A stretch of DNA of 10,426 nt from Euperipatoides rowelli (GCA_003024985.2 PXIH01S0016284.1), one strand, 5' to 3'. Shown: positions 1-8,662, numbered from the stretch's first letter. Notes: generated by a model not told the origin, from the letters alone. A program made the numbers and translations.

Positions 1-42
1 ATTTACAGTATAGGCTATATACTAAATTCCTGTACATACCAT

Positions 43-355
43 AAATCCTTGAATAAAGCCCTGAGTTTATTCAGTAAACTCCAGGGGTTTTTTTAAGGCC
101 AGGGGTTTATTGTACAACGAGTGGCAAACTTAAATAAAAAATAATGTTTTCTGTTACCCCTTCTATTTTATTTTATTTTTATTTCCATTATCTCCCTTTT
201 AATGATAAAAGTATAAAATTTTACAAAAAAGATTTTTAAAAGTAATTAAGAAAAAATTAGATTTTACCCAGGAAGTTATTTTTAATAAGTAATTTTACCC
301 AAGTGTTTATTGGAGGCCAGAAGTATATTCAAGGCAGGGGTTTATCCAAGGATTT
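43..355. mobile_element. Candidate short inverted-repeat element (MITE-like)
   Basis: The segment is bounded by imperfect inverted repeats. The left end (43-63, beginning AAATCCTTG) and the reverse complement of the right end (335-355) agree at 19 of 21 positions. The motif CAGGGGTTT recurs just inside the left end (82-90 and 101-109) and again at the right end, so the termini carry subterminal repeats. The interior (about 120-300) is AT-rich and has no coding frame. A length of about 313 bp with no open frame fits a non-autonomous DNA transposon. No target-site duplication is clear, so the exact ends and superfamily are unknown. Confidence 0.45.
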
Positions 356-1660
356 TTGTTGTGCACACACACTCAGGACCCCCTTCCCCTGCACACACTA
401 CTAGACACAGAATACTTAAACTTTTTTTTTTTTTTAAGCATTATTATTTTTATTATTCCAGTTTTTTTATTATCTTTTAAATATACTATATATATAATGC
501 TATATAGGCCTACAGTATATACACTGTACATACCAAAGAATGCCGAATATGTGTAATTAAAACAAAAGAGACATAGTCTACTATCATAAATATTCTATTT
601 TTGTTAAAAAAGCTTTTAAGGAGGGATGGGGGAAGAAAGGGATAGATAGACATTATTTTTTACATAAGTTTATAATTTCTTTTAAGAAAAAAAAAAGTAC
701 AATAAATTGATTATGGAAAAATGTTTACAAAAACTAATGGTACAAGGAACTGTTTAATATGAAGGATCAGATTAATCATAATTAACACATGAAGCACAAG
801 AAGTAGTTTATACAGCAATAGTTGAATAGAAGATAGAACAGCTATATTAGCAACCGATGCATACGAAGAAGCAAGAGCTTTGTCATTATCAATGGACCAA
901 TGAATTTCCTCACTAGAATCAGAAATAAGTTTGACTTAAGCTAGTTTTGCTTCTTTACATCTGCAAAATTCACAATCACTGGGTTCTGTCATTTTTTAAA
1001 AATGTTCTCAGTTTCTTGAATACCATCTGGTCAATTTTATTTGTTGTCTATCATCCTGGTTACCATTTAATGCTGTTGCAATGTCAGTATATTAAAAAAA
1101 AAATTGTTTTCAATTTTTTGTGGACTAATGCAATGCCAAGCTTTATCATTTGTTCTTATGATGCTACATGATTCCTCTTACTGGTTTGTCTGCTTTACTT
1201 TCATCCAGTTATTAGTTATTGATGCAGTTACTACTGATGTTTTAATCTGTGATCCATTTTGGCCTATTAGTCAAATTTTATTTAAATTTTCAAAAACCAG
1301 AATTTTATCTTTGATGTTCTGTGAACAACATTCTGATCTCTGAGACTCCGAGGAATAACCTCATTCAAACAATTCTGCAGAATTAGATAGCCTATCATTG
1401 ACTTAGAAAATTTTTCATAAATATCATTTTAATCATGAACGAAGAAGAATTCACAGCATTCATTGAGGAAATCATACATATACTATGAGAACATCAAGCT
1501 TGTCATGCTAGTGGTGAATTCGAGAACTGTGGCTGTGTCAATAAAATAGTGGTGAGAAAAACAAAAAGAAAGTAAGCCAACTAATCTTTCTTAATGTCCT
1601 AAGAAGATCATCATCCTTTAAACTTACTAATCCATTTAAAGATCCATCTGTTTAAAATTA
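356..1660. other. AT-rich non-coding stretch, no supported gene
   Basis: No recognisable gene is present. The stretch holds a run of 14 T at 422-435, an AT dinucleotide-rich patch near 481-500, and short chance open frames. On the minus strand, 714-992 reads as 93 codons with a single TAA at 936-938. It begins ATG ACA GAA CCC and includes the peptide SDCEFCRCKEAK, but it matches no family I know and is within chance expectation at this base composition. The minus strand of about 1017-1400 gives a polar-looking peptide interrupted by about six stops, which is no better than random. Confidence 0.6.
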
Positions 1661-1843
1661 GTCATTAGTTAAATTTCCCCTCTCTTTACATTCATTCTCC
1701 GACTTCAATTTTTTTACAGTTTCTTCCCGTCTAATTACCAAAGACATTTTTTATATTTTAACAAACTGTGCTATGTCCTTCTGTCCATAAGTTTATTCCC
1801 CATTCCTTGCCTCTGCGATTATTCTTCCTGATGATCTTCCACC
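1661..1843 (-). pseudogene. Tc1-like transposase N-terminal helix-turn-helix fragment
   Basis: The minus strand reads 61 codons in one frame with two internal stops (TAA at 1793-1795 and 1751-1753). The peptide runs GRIIAEARNGE, stop, TYGQKDIAQFVKI, stop, KMSLVIRREETVKKLK. The spacing resembles the N-terminal DNA-binding region of Tc1-type transposases: a first helix with R-I-I and a following Gly, then Q-x-D-I-A, then a recognition helix of the V-I-R-R type and E-T. That region binds the transposon's terminal repeats. The catalytic domain is not found downstream on this strand, so this would be an isolated, inactive remnant. The similarity is judged by eye from family knowledge and is moderate. 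The alternative is a chance frame with a helix-turn-helix-like pattern. Confidence 0.5.
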
Positions 1844-1846
1844 TCA

Positions 1847-4192
1847 AGACAGCATCAACGATAAAACAAGAAATTCCAATTTTTACTAATCATATAAGTT
1901 TTTAATTTTTTTTTATAATTTATAGAGTTTAGAGAGCAGGCATTAAAGTGATTTATGTTTAGTTTTAAATAAAAATATTTGTTTAATTAATCAATCTGGA
2001 AAATTTTAACTGAAATATATAAAAATTCCTTAGTTTGTTCAATGATTACAAAAAATAAAACCTTAATGCTGATTTCAATTTTCCATACACCAAGAATGAG
2101 ATCTCGCTACATATCCCATAAGCACTTGCATGAAAAGAGTTCTGTTATAGTTGCTAAAACACAACCTGTTAAATATGCGACAGTTTGATCATTATAAACC
2201 AGTTCACTTCATTAGCAGTGGGATTTAGCACTAAGAAAACATAAGCTGATTGCATTTTTTAAATCACATTTTAATAATGGAATATTTCAATTTTTTTAAA
2301 AAATTCAATTAGACTTTCAATCTAATTTTACCTTACTAAGTAAGTTAATTTTTGATAATAAACTTCTAATTCAAATTAAATTTGAAAACATATTTGGTAC
2401 CGTAATAAAAATAATCTAATGTTTTCCCAAAAGAACTTTGTAGTAGCCTCGAGCCAAATCAATAGTAAAATTTAAATTATTATTATTATTAGGTTTATTA
2501 TTATCACTCAACAAAATATATGAAATAAATTTTATTCAACTTTAAAATCTTAGCCTGAAAGGATATATGAGTACATCCAAATTATGATTAAGAAAATGAT
2601 TTGCTAAATTCAAATAACAACTAGAAATAGAGAGAAAATAAAACGGAAATATTCTCAGCTCAAAAACCATAGTCAGATAGCTGGTATGTATTTCAACGAT
2701 TGTCAATAACTTTTCAAGCAGACACTTGACCAAAAATATAAACTACGGCACAGCTATACTAATCTTATTGATCTATGCCAGTTCATTGTCTGGTTATTGA
2801 TCCAACTCACCTTCAAAATAACCTGCATAAATAATATAAATAAATAACAAATAGAACAACTAATTACAAACAAAAAATTCAAACAGCTATCCTAGTGCCA
2901 ACATCTGAGTCAATGTTTTATTAGGAATTCAAACATTTTTATAGAATATATTTTTAATGCAAATAAAAATATTAAAACTGTTAAAGTTTTATTTTCACCC
3001 TACTTGAGTTTGTTTTGTTTGGTTTTTATAAAAAACGTTGTCTGTAAATAAAAAAAAATAAGTGCTAGAGAACTGATCTACACAATGTGATTAATCTGTA
3101 AAGATTGAACTGTCACACATTTGTAGTTCATGTTTACAAAATGGCGGAAGTGATTCACAAAATATGTAATGTTATACATATTATTTTAGAGCGAAAGATA
3201 CTGCTAGTCAGTATATGAAGGAAATTTTTAGATCTACAACAATTAGGTTTTAATTGATGAAAAAATTTGAACTACAAAGCAATTAAAGGCCAATATTTAG
3301 TAATGAAAAAAGAGTAGTCAACATGTTTTTCTGAGAACTTGTGTAATTTTTAACAATGCAAGTTATAGGAGCCATTACAACTGAAAGGTAAAATTTTTAT
3401 AAATACCATATGTAAGGAAGAAAGCAAACGATGTTTATCGAAAAAATATAAGATTTAACAGCTCAGTGCGATAGTATTGAAAGCGATAATAATAATAGGC
3501 CTAAATACCGCTGCTGACAACCACTAACTGGAATTCACATAAGATTTCTCTGGCAAAACTTTAGGTGTGATGTCACATTGAAGTTTTATATTTTGATAAA
3601 TATTGGTATAAAAGTTGAATTTCGATGCATTGGTATAATCAATATAACAAATTGATTAATTAAACAAGCATTTTTTTTTTTTTTTTACAAAAAATATACC
3701 TATATCTATGAAGTTGAAATAAGCATTCCAAAACCACTTTAATTTAATGTTAGGTAGAATTTTTTTCTCTTAGATAGACTATGACAAGTTCATGTTTTTA
3801 GTTAATTAAAACTTATCTTAAAATCAAATGACTCGCAATTGAAATAAAATAGATATAATTTAAATAATTCCATTATTTATATTTAAGGATGTGCATAACG
3901 TTGCCCATTGTAAACAATTTTTTTTTAATGTTACAAAAAAAAAAAGTATTACCGTATAATACTTTAAGTTTTCTTTTTACTTAAATGAGAAAAGAGCAAT
4001 AAGAAAACTACTAATAATAAACGCAGAATCAATAACACGAGCTTAAACTTAATCCTTTGTGTTGAAGCCTAAATTTCTTCATTTGCATAACATAAATTTT
4101 TATCAATAATCTTGTTTTATTTTTCAGTAATTATTCAGACTTCAATTTTTATTTGTTCTATTTGAGATTTTACCATTATTTTACAATATCTA
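1847..4192. other. AT-rich non-coding stretch with simple repeats
   Basis: No gene is supported. Visible items are an (ATT)5 run at 2476-2490 with a second ATT patch at 2494-2504, a run of 16 T at 3671-3686, short A and T runs near 3919 and 3936, and a CRE-like TGATGTCA inside a TGTGA/TCACA inverted repeat at 3566-3577. An ATG in a good eukaryotic start context (ACAAAATGGCGG, ATG at 3141) opens only 25 codons, to a TGA at 3216-3218. The frame at 2542-2733 on the minus strand is hydrophobic and low in complexity and resembles nothing I know. Confidence 0.6.
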
Positions 4193-4537
4193 TTTAGTGA
4201 ACATGAACAGTAGGCTGAAACTTGGTTTACTCTTGAAACAAAGGATACAGAGTTTATCAAAATTGGGCATAAACTTGGCCTTCTTTATTATGTAGCTGTC
4301 ATCACTCCATTTAATTTTCAATTCTTTTGTACTTTTGCTTTTATTTAATTGTTCCAGGTGTCTGGTAAGTTTTGTTTATCTTAATTTTAAACTGAGATAG
4401 GCTGTTAGCTTAGTCTGAGATAGTTCTGAGGCGTGTTCATTATTAGATTTTTTCAGTGCGTTTAATTTATTTGGTTTGTACCTGGTCACGTGAACATTTA
4501 ATTTTATAGACAAATGATCAAGGTTAGCCCTTTCTGA
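4193..4537 (-). other. Unidentified low-stop frame, possible coding remnant
   Basis: On the minus strand one frame runs 115 codons with a single stop, a TAA at 4376-4378, between a TAA at 4538-4540 and a TAG at 4190-4192. It has no early ATG. The peptide is rich in Lys, Leu, Ser and Asn, as AT-rich DNA tends to give. It includes KLTRHLEQLNKSK and a Cys pair in KLCILC, which distantly recall zinc-finger linkers in hAT-type proteins, but the order and spacing do not support a call. The opposite strand is also open for 44 codons at 4214-4345, which weakens the coding case. It could be a decayed element or chance. Confidence 0.2.
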
Positions 4538-4567
4538 TTAGCAAAGTACTCGATCATAATAAAATAG

Positions 4568-4605
4568 TTTATTATTATTATTTATTATTATTATTATTTT
4601 ATTTA
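4568..4605. repeat. (ATT)n microsatellite, probable LINE 3' tail
   Basis: This is an imperfect run of TTA/ATT units with one TTTATT interruption. Read on the minus strand it is an AAT-rich tract lying about 240 bp beyond the stop that ends the reverse-transcriptase frame. CR1/L2/Jockey-type LINEs often end in short tandem repeats, so this is probably the 3' tail of the element at 4606-5411. Confidence 0.7.
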
Positions 4606-4843
4606 TCAAAAAGATAAAATATATACATATTGTTAGATGATTTGAAAATTAGATCCTTGGCCCAAAGGATGTAGGTTCTATTACATTTGAATTAAAGTTT
4701 TAAATTTATAATTTTGATAGAATTAATAATGGGAGAGTTATTAAAACTATTAGTTGTGACTTTAGGTAAAATTATTTTGTTGGATATACCTGACAAAGAT
4801 AATTGATTAGGAGGGAGAAATTGAGGAAAAACTGAAAAGAATT

Positions 4844-5408
4844 TCACGTAAATTCATATGAAAGATTTTCTCTTCTATCTGAGAGAGATCTCAAGTTCAA
4901 TTGAACTAAAGCTTGGGTATATCCATTGTACTTATTATTACCCAAGATGACCCTATATGCCCTTTTTTGAACAGATTCAATTGATTGAATCTGCTTTTTA
5001 GTTAATGCAGGACTCCATATTGGTGAGCAATACTCCAATACAGATCTGATAAATGCAATGTAAGACAAAACCATTACATGAAAATCAGCTCCCATTCTTT
5101 TTAATTTGTAAATTATAAAAACATACTATTAGCTCTCTTTATCGTAGAATTAACCTGTTGGTTCCACTTTAGAACACATTGGATCCAAATACACCAAATC
5201 TTAGCAGAACTGACTTCATTAAGTTGTACATCATTAAAAGAAATTGAAGGGTGAATCTTTTGTCTATGGAAACTATGGGTCATAAACAAGCATTTTGTAG
5301 GATTAAGGGGCATATTTATTAATTAATCAGCAAGTCAGAAGATACTTGAGGTTGTTGAATGGTAAAATTATTGAATGGTATTGTAATTGTCGGGTCGCAT
5401 GTTTTTAT
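4844..5408 (-). pseudogene. Reverse transcriptase C-terminal remnant of a LINE
   Basis: Three minus-strand frames must be joined to follow the protein. Segment one, 5408-5322 (29 codons), contains FTIQQPQVSSDLLIN. It stops at two TAA codons, and the frame changes before segment two, 5313-5113. That segment carries MPLNPTKC, typical of the region just after the polymerase active site, and KWNQQVNSTIKRANSM. A second shift near 5118-5127 leads to segment three, 5095-4844. Segment three holds the thumb-region hallmark SVLEYCSPIWSPALTKKQ, then IESVQKRAYRVILG and LNLRSLSDRREN. It ends at a TGA (4844-4846), probably a mutated Arg codon, because the frame continues as NSFQ. The catalytic aspartates lie upstream and are absent. 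The remnant once encoded the enzyme that copies LINE RNA into DNA at the chromosomal target. It is not functional now. Confidence 0.88.
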
Positions 5409-5411
5409 TCA

Positions 5412-6226
5412 ACAATAATTCCGATGCAATTGAAGATGAAATTCTAACTTGTTAATAAAAAAAAAAAAGTTTGTATTGAAGACTACTTTACAAAGATTAG
5501 TAATTTCAAATTACTGCATTAATCCTTTCAGGTAAAGACTTGCGCAGCAGCCTTACTTATGGTGATATTTAAAATCAATGTATTACACCCCAAAAAAATG
5601 AATTTAAAATTCATGATTAGGGTTGCAGATGATTAAAACGAAAAATTATTGCTGCCCCATCATATAAGATATTGTAATCACTTAAATTTACATAATTTCA
5701 ATACATTTAAAAAATGCAAGTTGAAGCAATGATAATTTTTTTTGACAGCCGTTATCAAAACCAAACCTCGCGAAGTAACCCACTTCTCGAGCAGGGTTAG
5801 AAAGTTTGAAACAAAACGAACGAAATGAACTAGATTTTTTTTAATGATAAACGGTCTAGTTAATTTTGTGAGCTTAATGACGAATGAATAAGAATAGTTT
5901 AAATAATTAAAAAAGTTAGCTTTTGACGATCACGCCTCTGATAACATATTCAGAACTCTGAGTCATTAGGGGGTCTTCTTGGGTTTAAATTCACATTTAT
6001 ATACAAGGGTAATAATGATGCAATTGAGACTCTTAAATTAAACAGTGCAGTAGACATATGCCCACTGTGTTGTATCTCTTCTTAAAATTCTGTGATGATT
6101 ATATTTCTATATATACTAGGTTTATGGGTATCAGACAAAATGATTTGTCATGCCCAACATTTAGCGATAAAAACAAATATGGCTATTTAATTGACAAATT
6201 TCAAATCTTACTTGAGAAATAAAGCA
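5412..6226. other. AT-rich non-coding stretch
   Basis: No gene is supported. It contains an A run at 5457-5468, a 7-bp inverted repeat (AACTAGA at 5828-5834 with TCTAGTT at 5855-5861), and a plus-strand frame of about 47 codons ending in ICPLCCISS near 6085. That frame has no start codon in a useful position and no recognised family. Confidence 0.55.
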
Positions 6227-6540
6227 GAAAGTTTGTGTGTGTGTGTATGTTTGTGACAATTTTGAATAAGAAATTTAGCATACTTCTCGAAATAGCACAA
6301 ACTTGAAATTTGGAATGTGGGTAGGTTTCATAGTGTAACCAATAAAAATAGACTTGGTAATTTTGTGGAGGTGGGGGAATCAAAGGGGAAGAACAGGGTG
6401 GGGAATGGGGAGAGCACAGGGGGGTTGTGGGGCAGGGGTGAGTTAAAAAGTGATGAGCAACATGGGGTAATGGTGGGAATGGGGTGGGGGTAGGGAAGGA
6501 GGGAGTTCAAAAATGCCCGGGCAATGCCGGGTAAATCTAT
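6227..6540. mobile_element. Non-autonomous repeat with GT-rich start and GC hairpin end
   Basis: The segment opens with a GT-rich tract (6231-6257) and continues with CTTGAAATTTGGAATGTGG and GGTAGGTTTCATAGTGTA (6302-6337). It ends with a GC hairpin (CCCGG at 6516-6520, CCGGG at 6527-6531) that includes the perfect palindrome TGCCCGGGCA. This order (GT tract, a 'GAAATTTGG-ATGTGGGTAG' phrase, then a CCCGGGCAA-GCCGGGTA hairpin) is one I associate with a widespread animal repeat whose 3' hairpin is Helitron-like. That link comes from memory, not from a search. The middle (6366-6503) is replaced or expanded by G-rich sequence. No CTRR end is obvious after the hairpin, and the exact borders are uncertain. 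Confidence 0.45.
6366..6503 (+). repeat. G-rich tract with quadruplex-forming motifs
   Basis: The plus strand is strongly G-rich and almost free of C. A clean four-run motif sits at 6475-6495: GGG, AAT, GGGG, T, GGGGG, TA, GGG. Further G runs lie at 6396-6410 and 6419-6437. This fits the G3+N1-7 pattern for an intramolecular quadruplex. The open frames read on the minus strand here (runs of Pro, Leu, Ser) are artefacts of the composition. Confidence 0.75.
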
Positions 6541-6558
6541 ATATATAAATAATTATTT

Positions 6559-7645
6559 GCAAATTCTAAAAGTTAAAACCAAATCTTACTCTGTCCAACA
6601 GTTTTATCCTTTTTCCCCTTTTGTTTAAAAACAAAAAAAAATCTTATTTTCCAATTCCAACACCTAAAACCGTCCAAATTGATGAAAATTCCTTTTTTTC
6701 CCCTCCACCCATCCCCTCCACTTTTATCCCCCCCACCTCCCATTTTGCCTTCCCACCCCCTTTGTTGGTTTAAAAACGAAAAAATTTTATTTGCTAATTC
6801 CAAAAGTTAAAAACAAATATTATTCTGTTAATCCGTTCCGTCCCCTCCCCCCTTCACCCTTTATTTAAAAACAAAAAATCTCATTTTCCAATTCTAAAAC
6901 CTAAACCATCCAAATTGACAGAAATTCATTATTCCCCCTTCCACCTATTTCTCTCCTCCCCCTGTTTCACCTCTAACCCCCTCCCCATTTTTTGCCCCCT
7001 CATCCATTGGTTTAAAAAGGATAAAAATCTTAATTGCAAATTCTAAAGTTAAAACCAAATCTTAAAATGAAAAAAAAAAAATTATAATTTTCCAATTCTA
7101 AAACATAAACCGTGCAAATAGATGGAAATTCGTTTCCCCCCTCCACCCATTCCCCTCTCCACCTGTTTCACCCTACTCCCCCTTCACCCATTTTTTGCTC
7201 CCTACCCTCATTTTTTAAAAAAATGAAATAATCTTATTTGCAAATTCTAAAAGTTAAAACCAACTCTTCTTCCATCAACCAGTTCCCTTCTCCCCCCCCC
7301 CCATTCCCTCGTTTGTTTAAAAAATGAAAAAAAAAAATCTTATTTTCCAATTCTAAAACCTAAAACCGTCCAAATTGATGAAAATTCATTTTTTTCCACT
7401 CCACCCATTCCCCCATCCTTTCCACCTTTTCTCCCACCTCCCCTGTTTTTGGGCCCCCTCCCTCCATTGGTTTAAAAACTAAATATTTGCAAATTCTAAA
7501 AGTTAAAACCAAATATTATTCCATCAGCCCATCCCCCCCTTCCCCCTTTGTTTAAAAACAAAAAAAAATCTTATTTTACAATTATTCTAAAACATAAACC
7601 GTTCAAATTGAGAAATTCATCCCTCCTCTCTCTGATTTGCCCTCA
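6559..7645. repeat. Five-copy nested tandem repeat array with C-rich spacers
   Basis: A unit beginning GCAAATTCTAAAAGTTAAAA recurs, with small changes, at 6559, 6793, 7036, 7240 and 7489 (steps of 234, 243, 204 and 249). Each unit also holds a second box with the core TTTTCCAATTCTAAAACC at about 6651, 6888, 7092, 7347 and 7578. Both boxes share an ATCTTATTT-CAATTCTAAAA-TAAAACC skeleton, so each unit is an old duplication of a shorter ancestor. The boxes are separated by pyrimidine tracts rich in CCCCTCCACCC. In the third unit the spacer between box one and box two is missing (56 bp instead of 89-107). The last unit ends early. Frames read across it are compositional artefacts, and it is not a CRISPR array. 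Confidence 0.9.
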
Positions 7646-7680
7646 TAATAATAATAATAATAATAATTATTATTATTATT
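7645..7680. repeat. (AAT)n(ATT)n palindromic microsatellite
   Basis: Seven AAT units (7647-7667) run directly into five ATT units (7666-7680). The 28-bp stretch 7653-7680 is a perfect palindrome and could extrude as a hairpin. It marks the right border of the C-rich tandem array. Confidence 0.85.
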
Positions 7681-8089
7681 GTTCTTGAAACTTTTTTATT
7701 TAAAAGTTTGTTTTTTCTTTTTCTCTCATGTGCGGCCCGCGCACTATCATTAACTATTAAAAATTTGCATATGTACAAACAAGATTTTAGATATATAGAT
7801 AATTTTAACCTAGAAATCAAAATTAATTAATTAGTTTGAAAGTGTCATTTCAAAATTTTGTATACTGGTTGTAATATATTTTAATTAATTGAAAGGCAGA
7901 ATTGAGGGCAAATTTATAATTAATGGCTATTAGATTTCCTATTTTTCCCCAACTCTTTATTTCATCATCATAATTATAAAAGATTATCAAAATGTAGAAA
8001 ACAGGAAATTCTACTTTATTAAAACTATAATATCACTTGACATTTCAAAAAGTAAAAATACAGTAATAACTTAATGTAGACTTCAAATT
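7681..8089. other. AT-rich non-coding stretch
   Basis: No gene is supported. A small GC-rich hairpin (GTGCG at 7730-7734, loop GCCCG, CGCAC at 7740-7744) stands out in otherwise AT-rich DNA. The minus-strand frame across 7617-7820 includes a poly-Ile run made by the microsatellite and is not a gene. Confidence 0.55.
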
Positions 8090-8106
8090 AAAAAAAAAAA
8101 AAAAAA
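8090..8106 (+). repeat. Poly-A run of 17
   Basis: There are seventeen consecutive A residues just left of a more complex sequence island (8107-8400). It could be the 3' tail of a retroposed copy lying to its left on the plus strand, but nothing recognisable precedes it, so a simple slippage tract is equally likely. Confidence 0.6.
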
Positions 8107-8400
8107 CCAAAATGAAAAATACTCAGCATGGAGTTGGTAAACCATGACATAAATTCTCCCAAATTTTTACCCCATGGACTTATGGGACATCTGTTAAGGC
8201 CCACACCTGTCATTTTCATTACCATCTGACAGAATAGTGGTGATTTTTACCAGCATCCTAGACATAAGGATACAGTACATTGGTCCTATGCAGCTGCTGT
8301 GCAGTGCTGAGAAAAATCCTTCATTTACAGCTGTTTACTGCAAACATTGATCATAGAAAGGCAAGTTGTCTTTCTCTTATGACATACAGTATACTGCAGA
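8107..8400. other. Higher-complexity island of unknown origin
   Basis: This stretch has noticeably more balanced base composition than its surroundings and few homopolymers. A plus-strand frame stays open for about 50 codons (from after a TAA near 8196 to a TGA near 8348) and includes IQYIGPMQLLCSAEKNPSF, but it has no start codon at its beginning and no recognised similarity. CATACAGTATACTGCAG at 8382-8398 contains the AGTATACT palindrome. It may be an old repeat or a conserved non-coding segment. I cannot assign it. Confidence 0.3.
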
Positions 8401-8662
8401 TCAAATTAATAACCATCCATTAATAATGATGTCATTATGTTTTTATTAGATAGAGGAGTTAGGATATACTATCTTTTAGTTTTAGTTTTTCAAAATACAT
8501 TTATTTAGTTATTTTTCATTTTTAAATCTTTTATTAATTAAAATTTTTGGAAAGAGTCTATTAAATGTGAAAAAAGCTTAACCTTATATTTATCAAATTA
8601 TCAATCTAACTCATTAATCTTAGAAATAAATAGAAACAAACAAACAAACAAAAAAGATATAT

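Larger units (their letters stand above)
4568..5411 (-). mobile_element. 5'-truncated non-LTR retrotransposon (LINE) copy
   Basis: The element is inferred from a reverse-transcriptase C-terminal remnant (4844-5408), roughly 240 bp of AT-rich 3' untranslated sequence, and an AAT-rich tail at 4568-4605 in minus-strand orientation. Nothing upstream of 5411 shows the catalytic YADD/FADD motif, the endonuclease or ORF1. The copy is therefore truncated at its 5' end, the usual outcome of incomplete target-primed reverse transcription. Target-site duplications were not found by eye. The family is of the general CR1/L2/Jockey kind, but the clade is not certain. Confidence 0.7.

Noticed and set aside
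356-556. Plus-strand frame of 66 codons.
   Set aside because: It crosses a poly-T run (Phe repeat) and AT-rich sequence. It resembles no family and looks like a compositional artefact.
714-992. Minus-strand frame starting MTEPSDCEFCRCKEAKLA, then one stop and 74 open codons.
   Set aside because: The first half looks protein-like, but the length is within chance for this window and I recognise no family.
947-1343. Two overlapping plus-strand frames of 74 and 79 codons.
   Set aside because: They are hydrophobic and AT-driven in composition, with no domain, no similarity and no transcription signals. This length is expected by chance here.
2542-2733. Minus-strand frame of 63 codons.
   Set aside because: It is rich in Leu, Phe and Ile with no motif, consistent with AT-rich chance sequence.
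4214-4345. Plus-strand open stretch including AETWFTLETKDTEFIKIGHK.
   Set aside because: Only 44 codons without a start, opposite another open frame, and no recognised similarity.
4351-4370. A 7-base microexon on the plus strand: a TTCCAG acceptor after a pyrimidine-rich tract, GTGTCTG, then GTAAGT.
   Set aside because: Both splice signals are good by eye, but such combinations arise by chance in AT- and T-rich DNA and no neighbouring exon is visible.
6201-6803. Three minus-strand frames with runs of Pro or Gly.
   Set aside because: They are translations of the G-rich tract and C-rich satellite. The residue runs follow directly from the base composition.
6559-7645. Regularly spaced repeats considered as a CRISPR array.
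   Set aside because: The units are long, imperfect and separated by pyrimidine tracts, not by unique spacers, and the surroundings are animal mobile elements.
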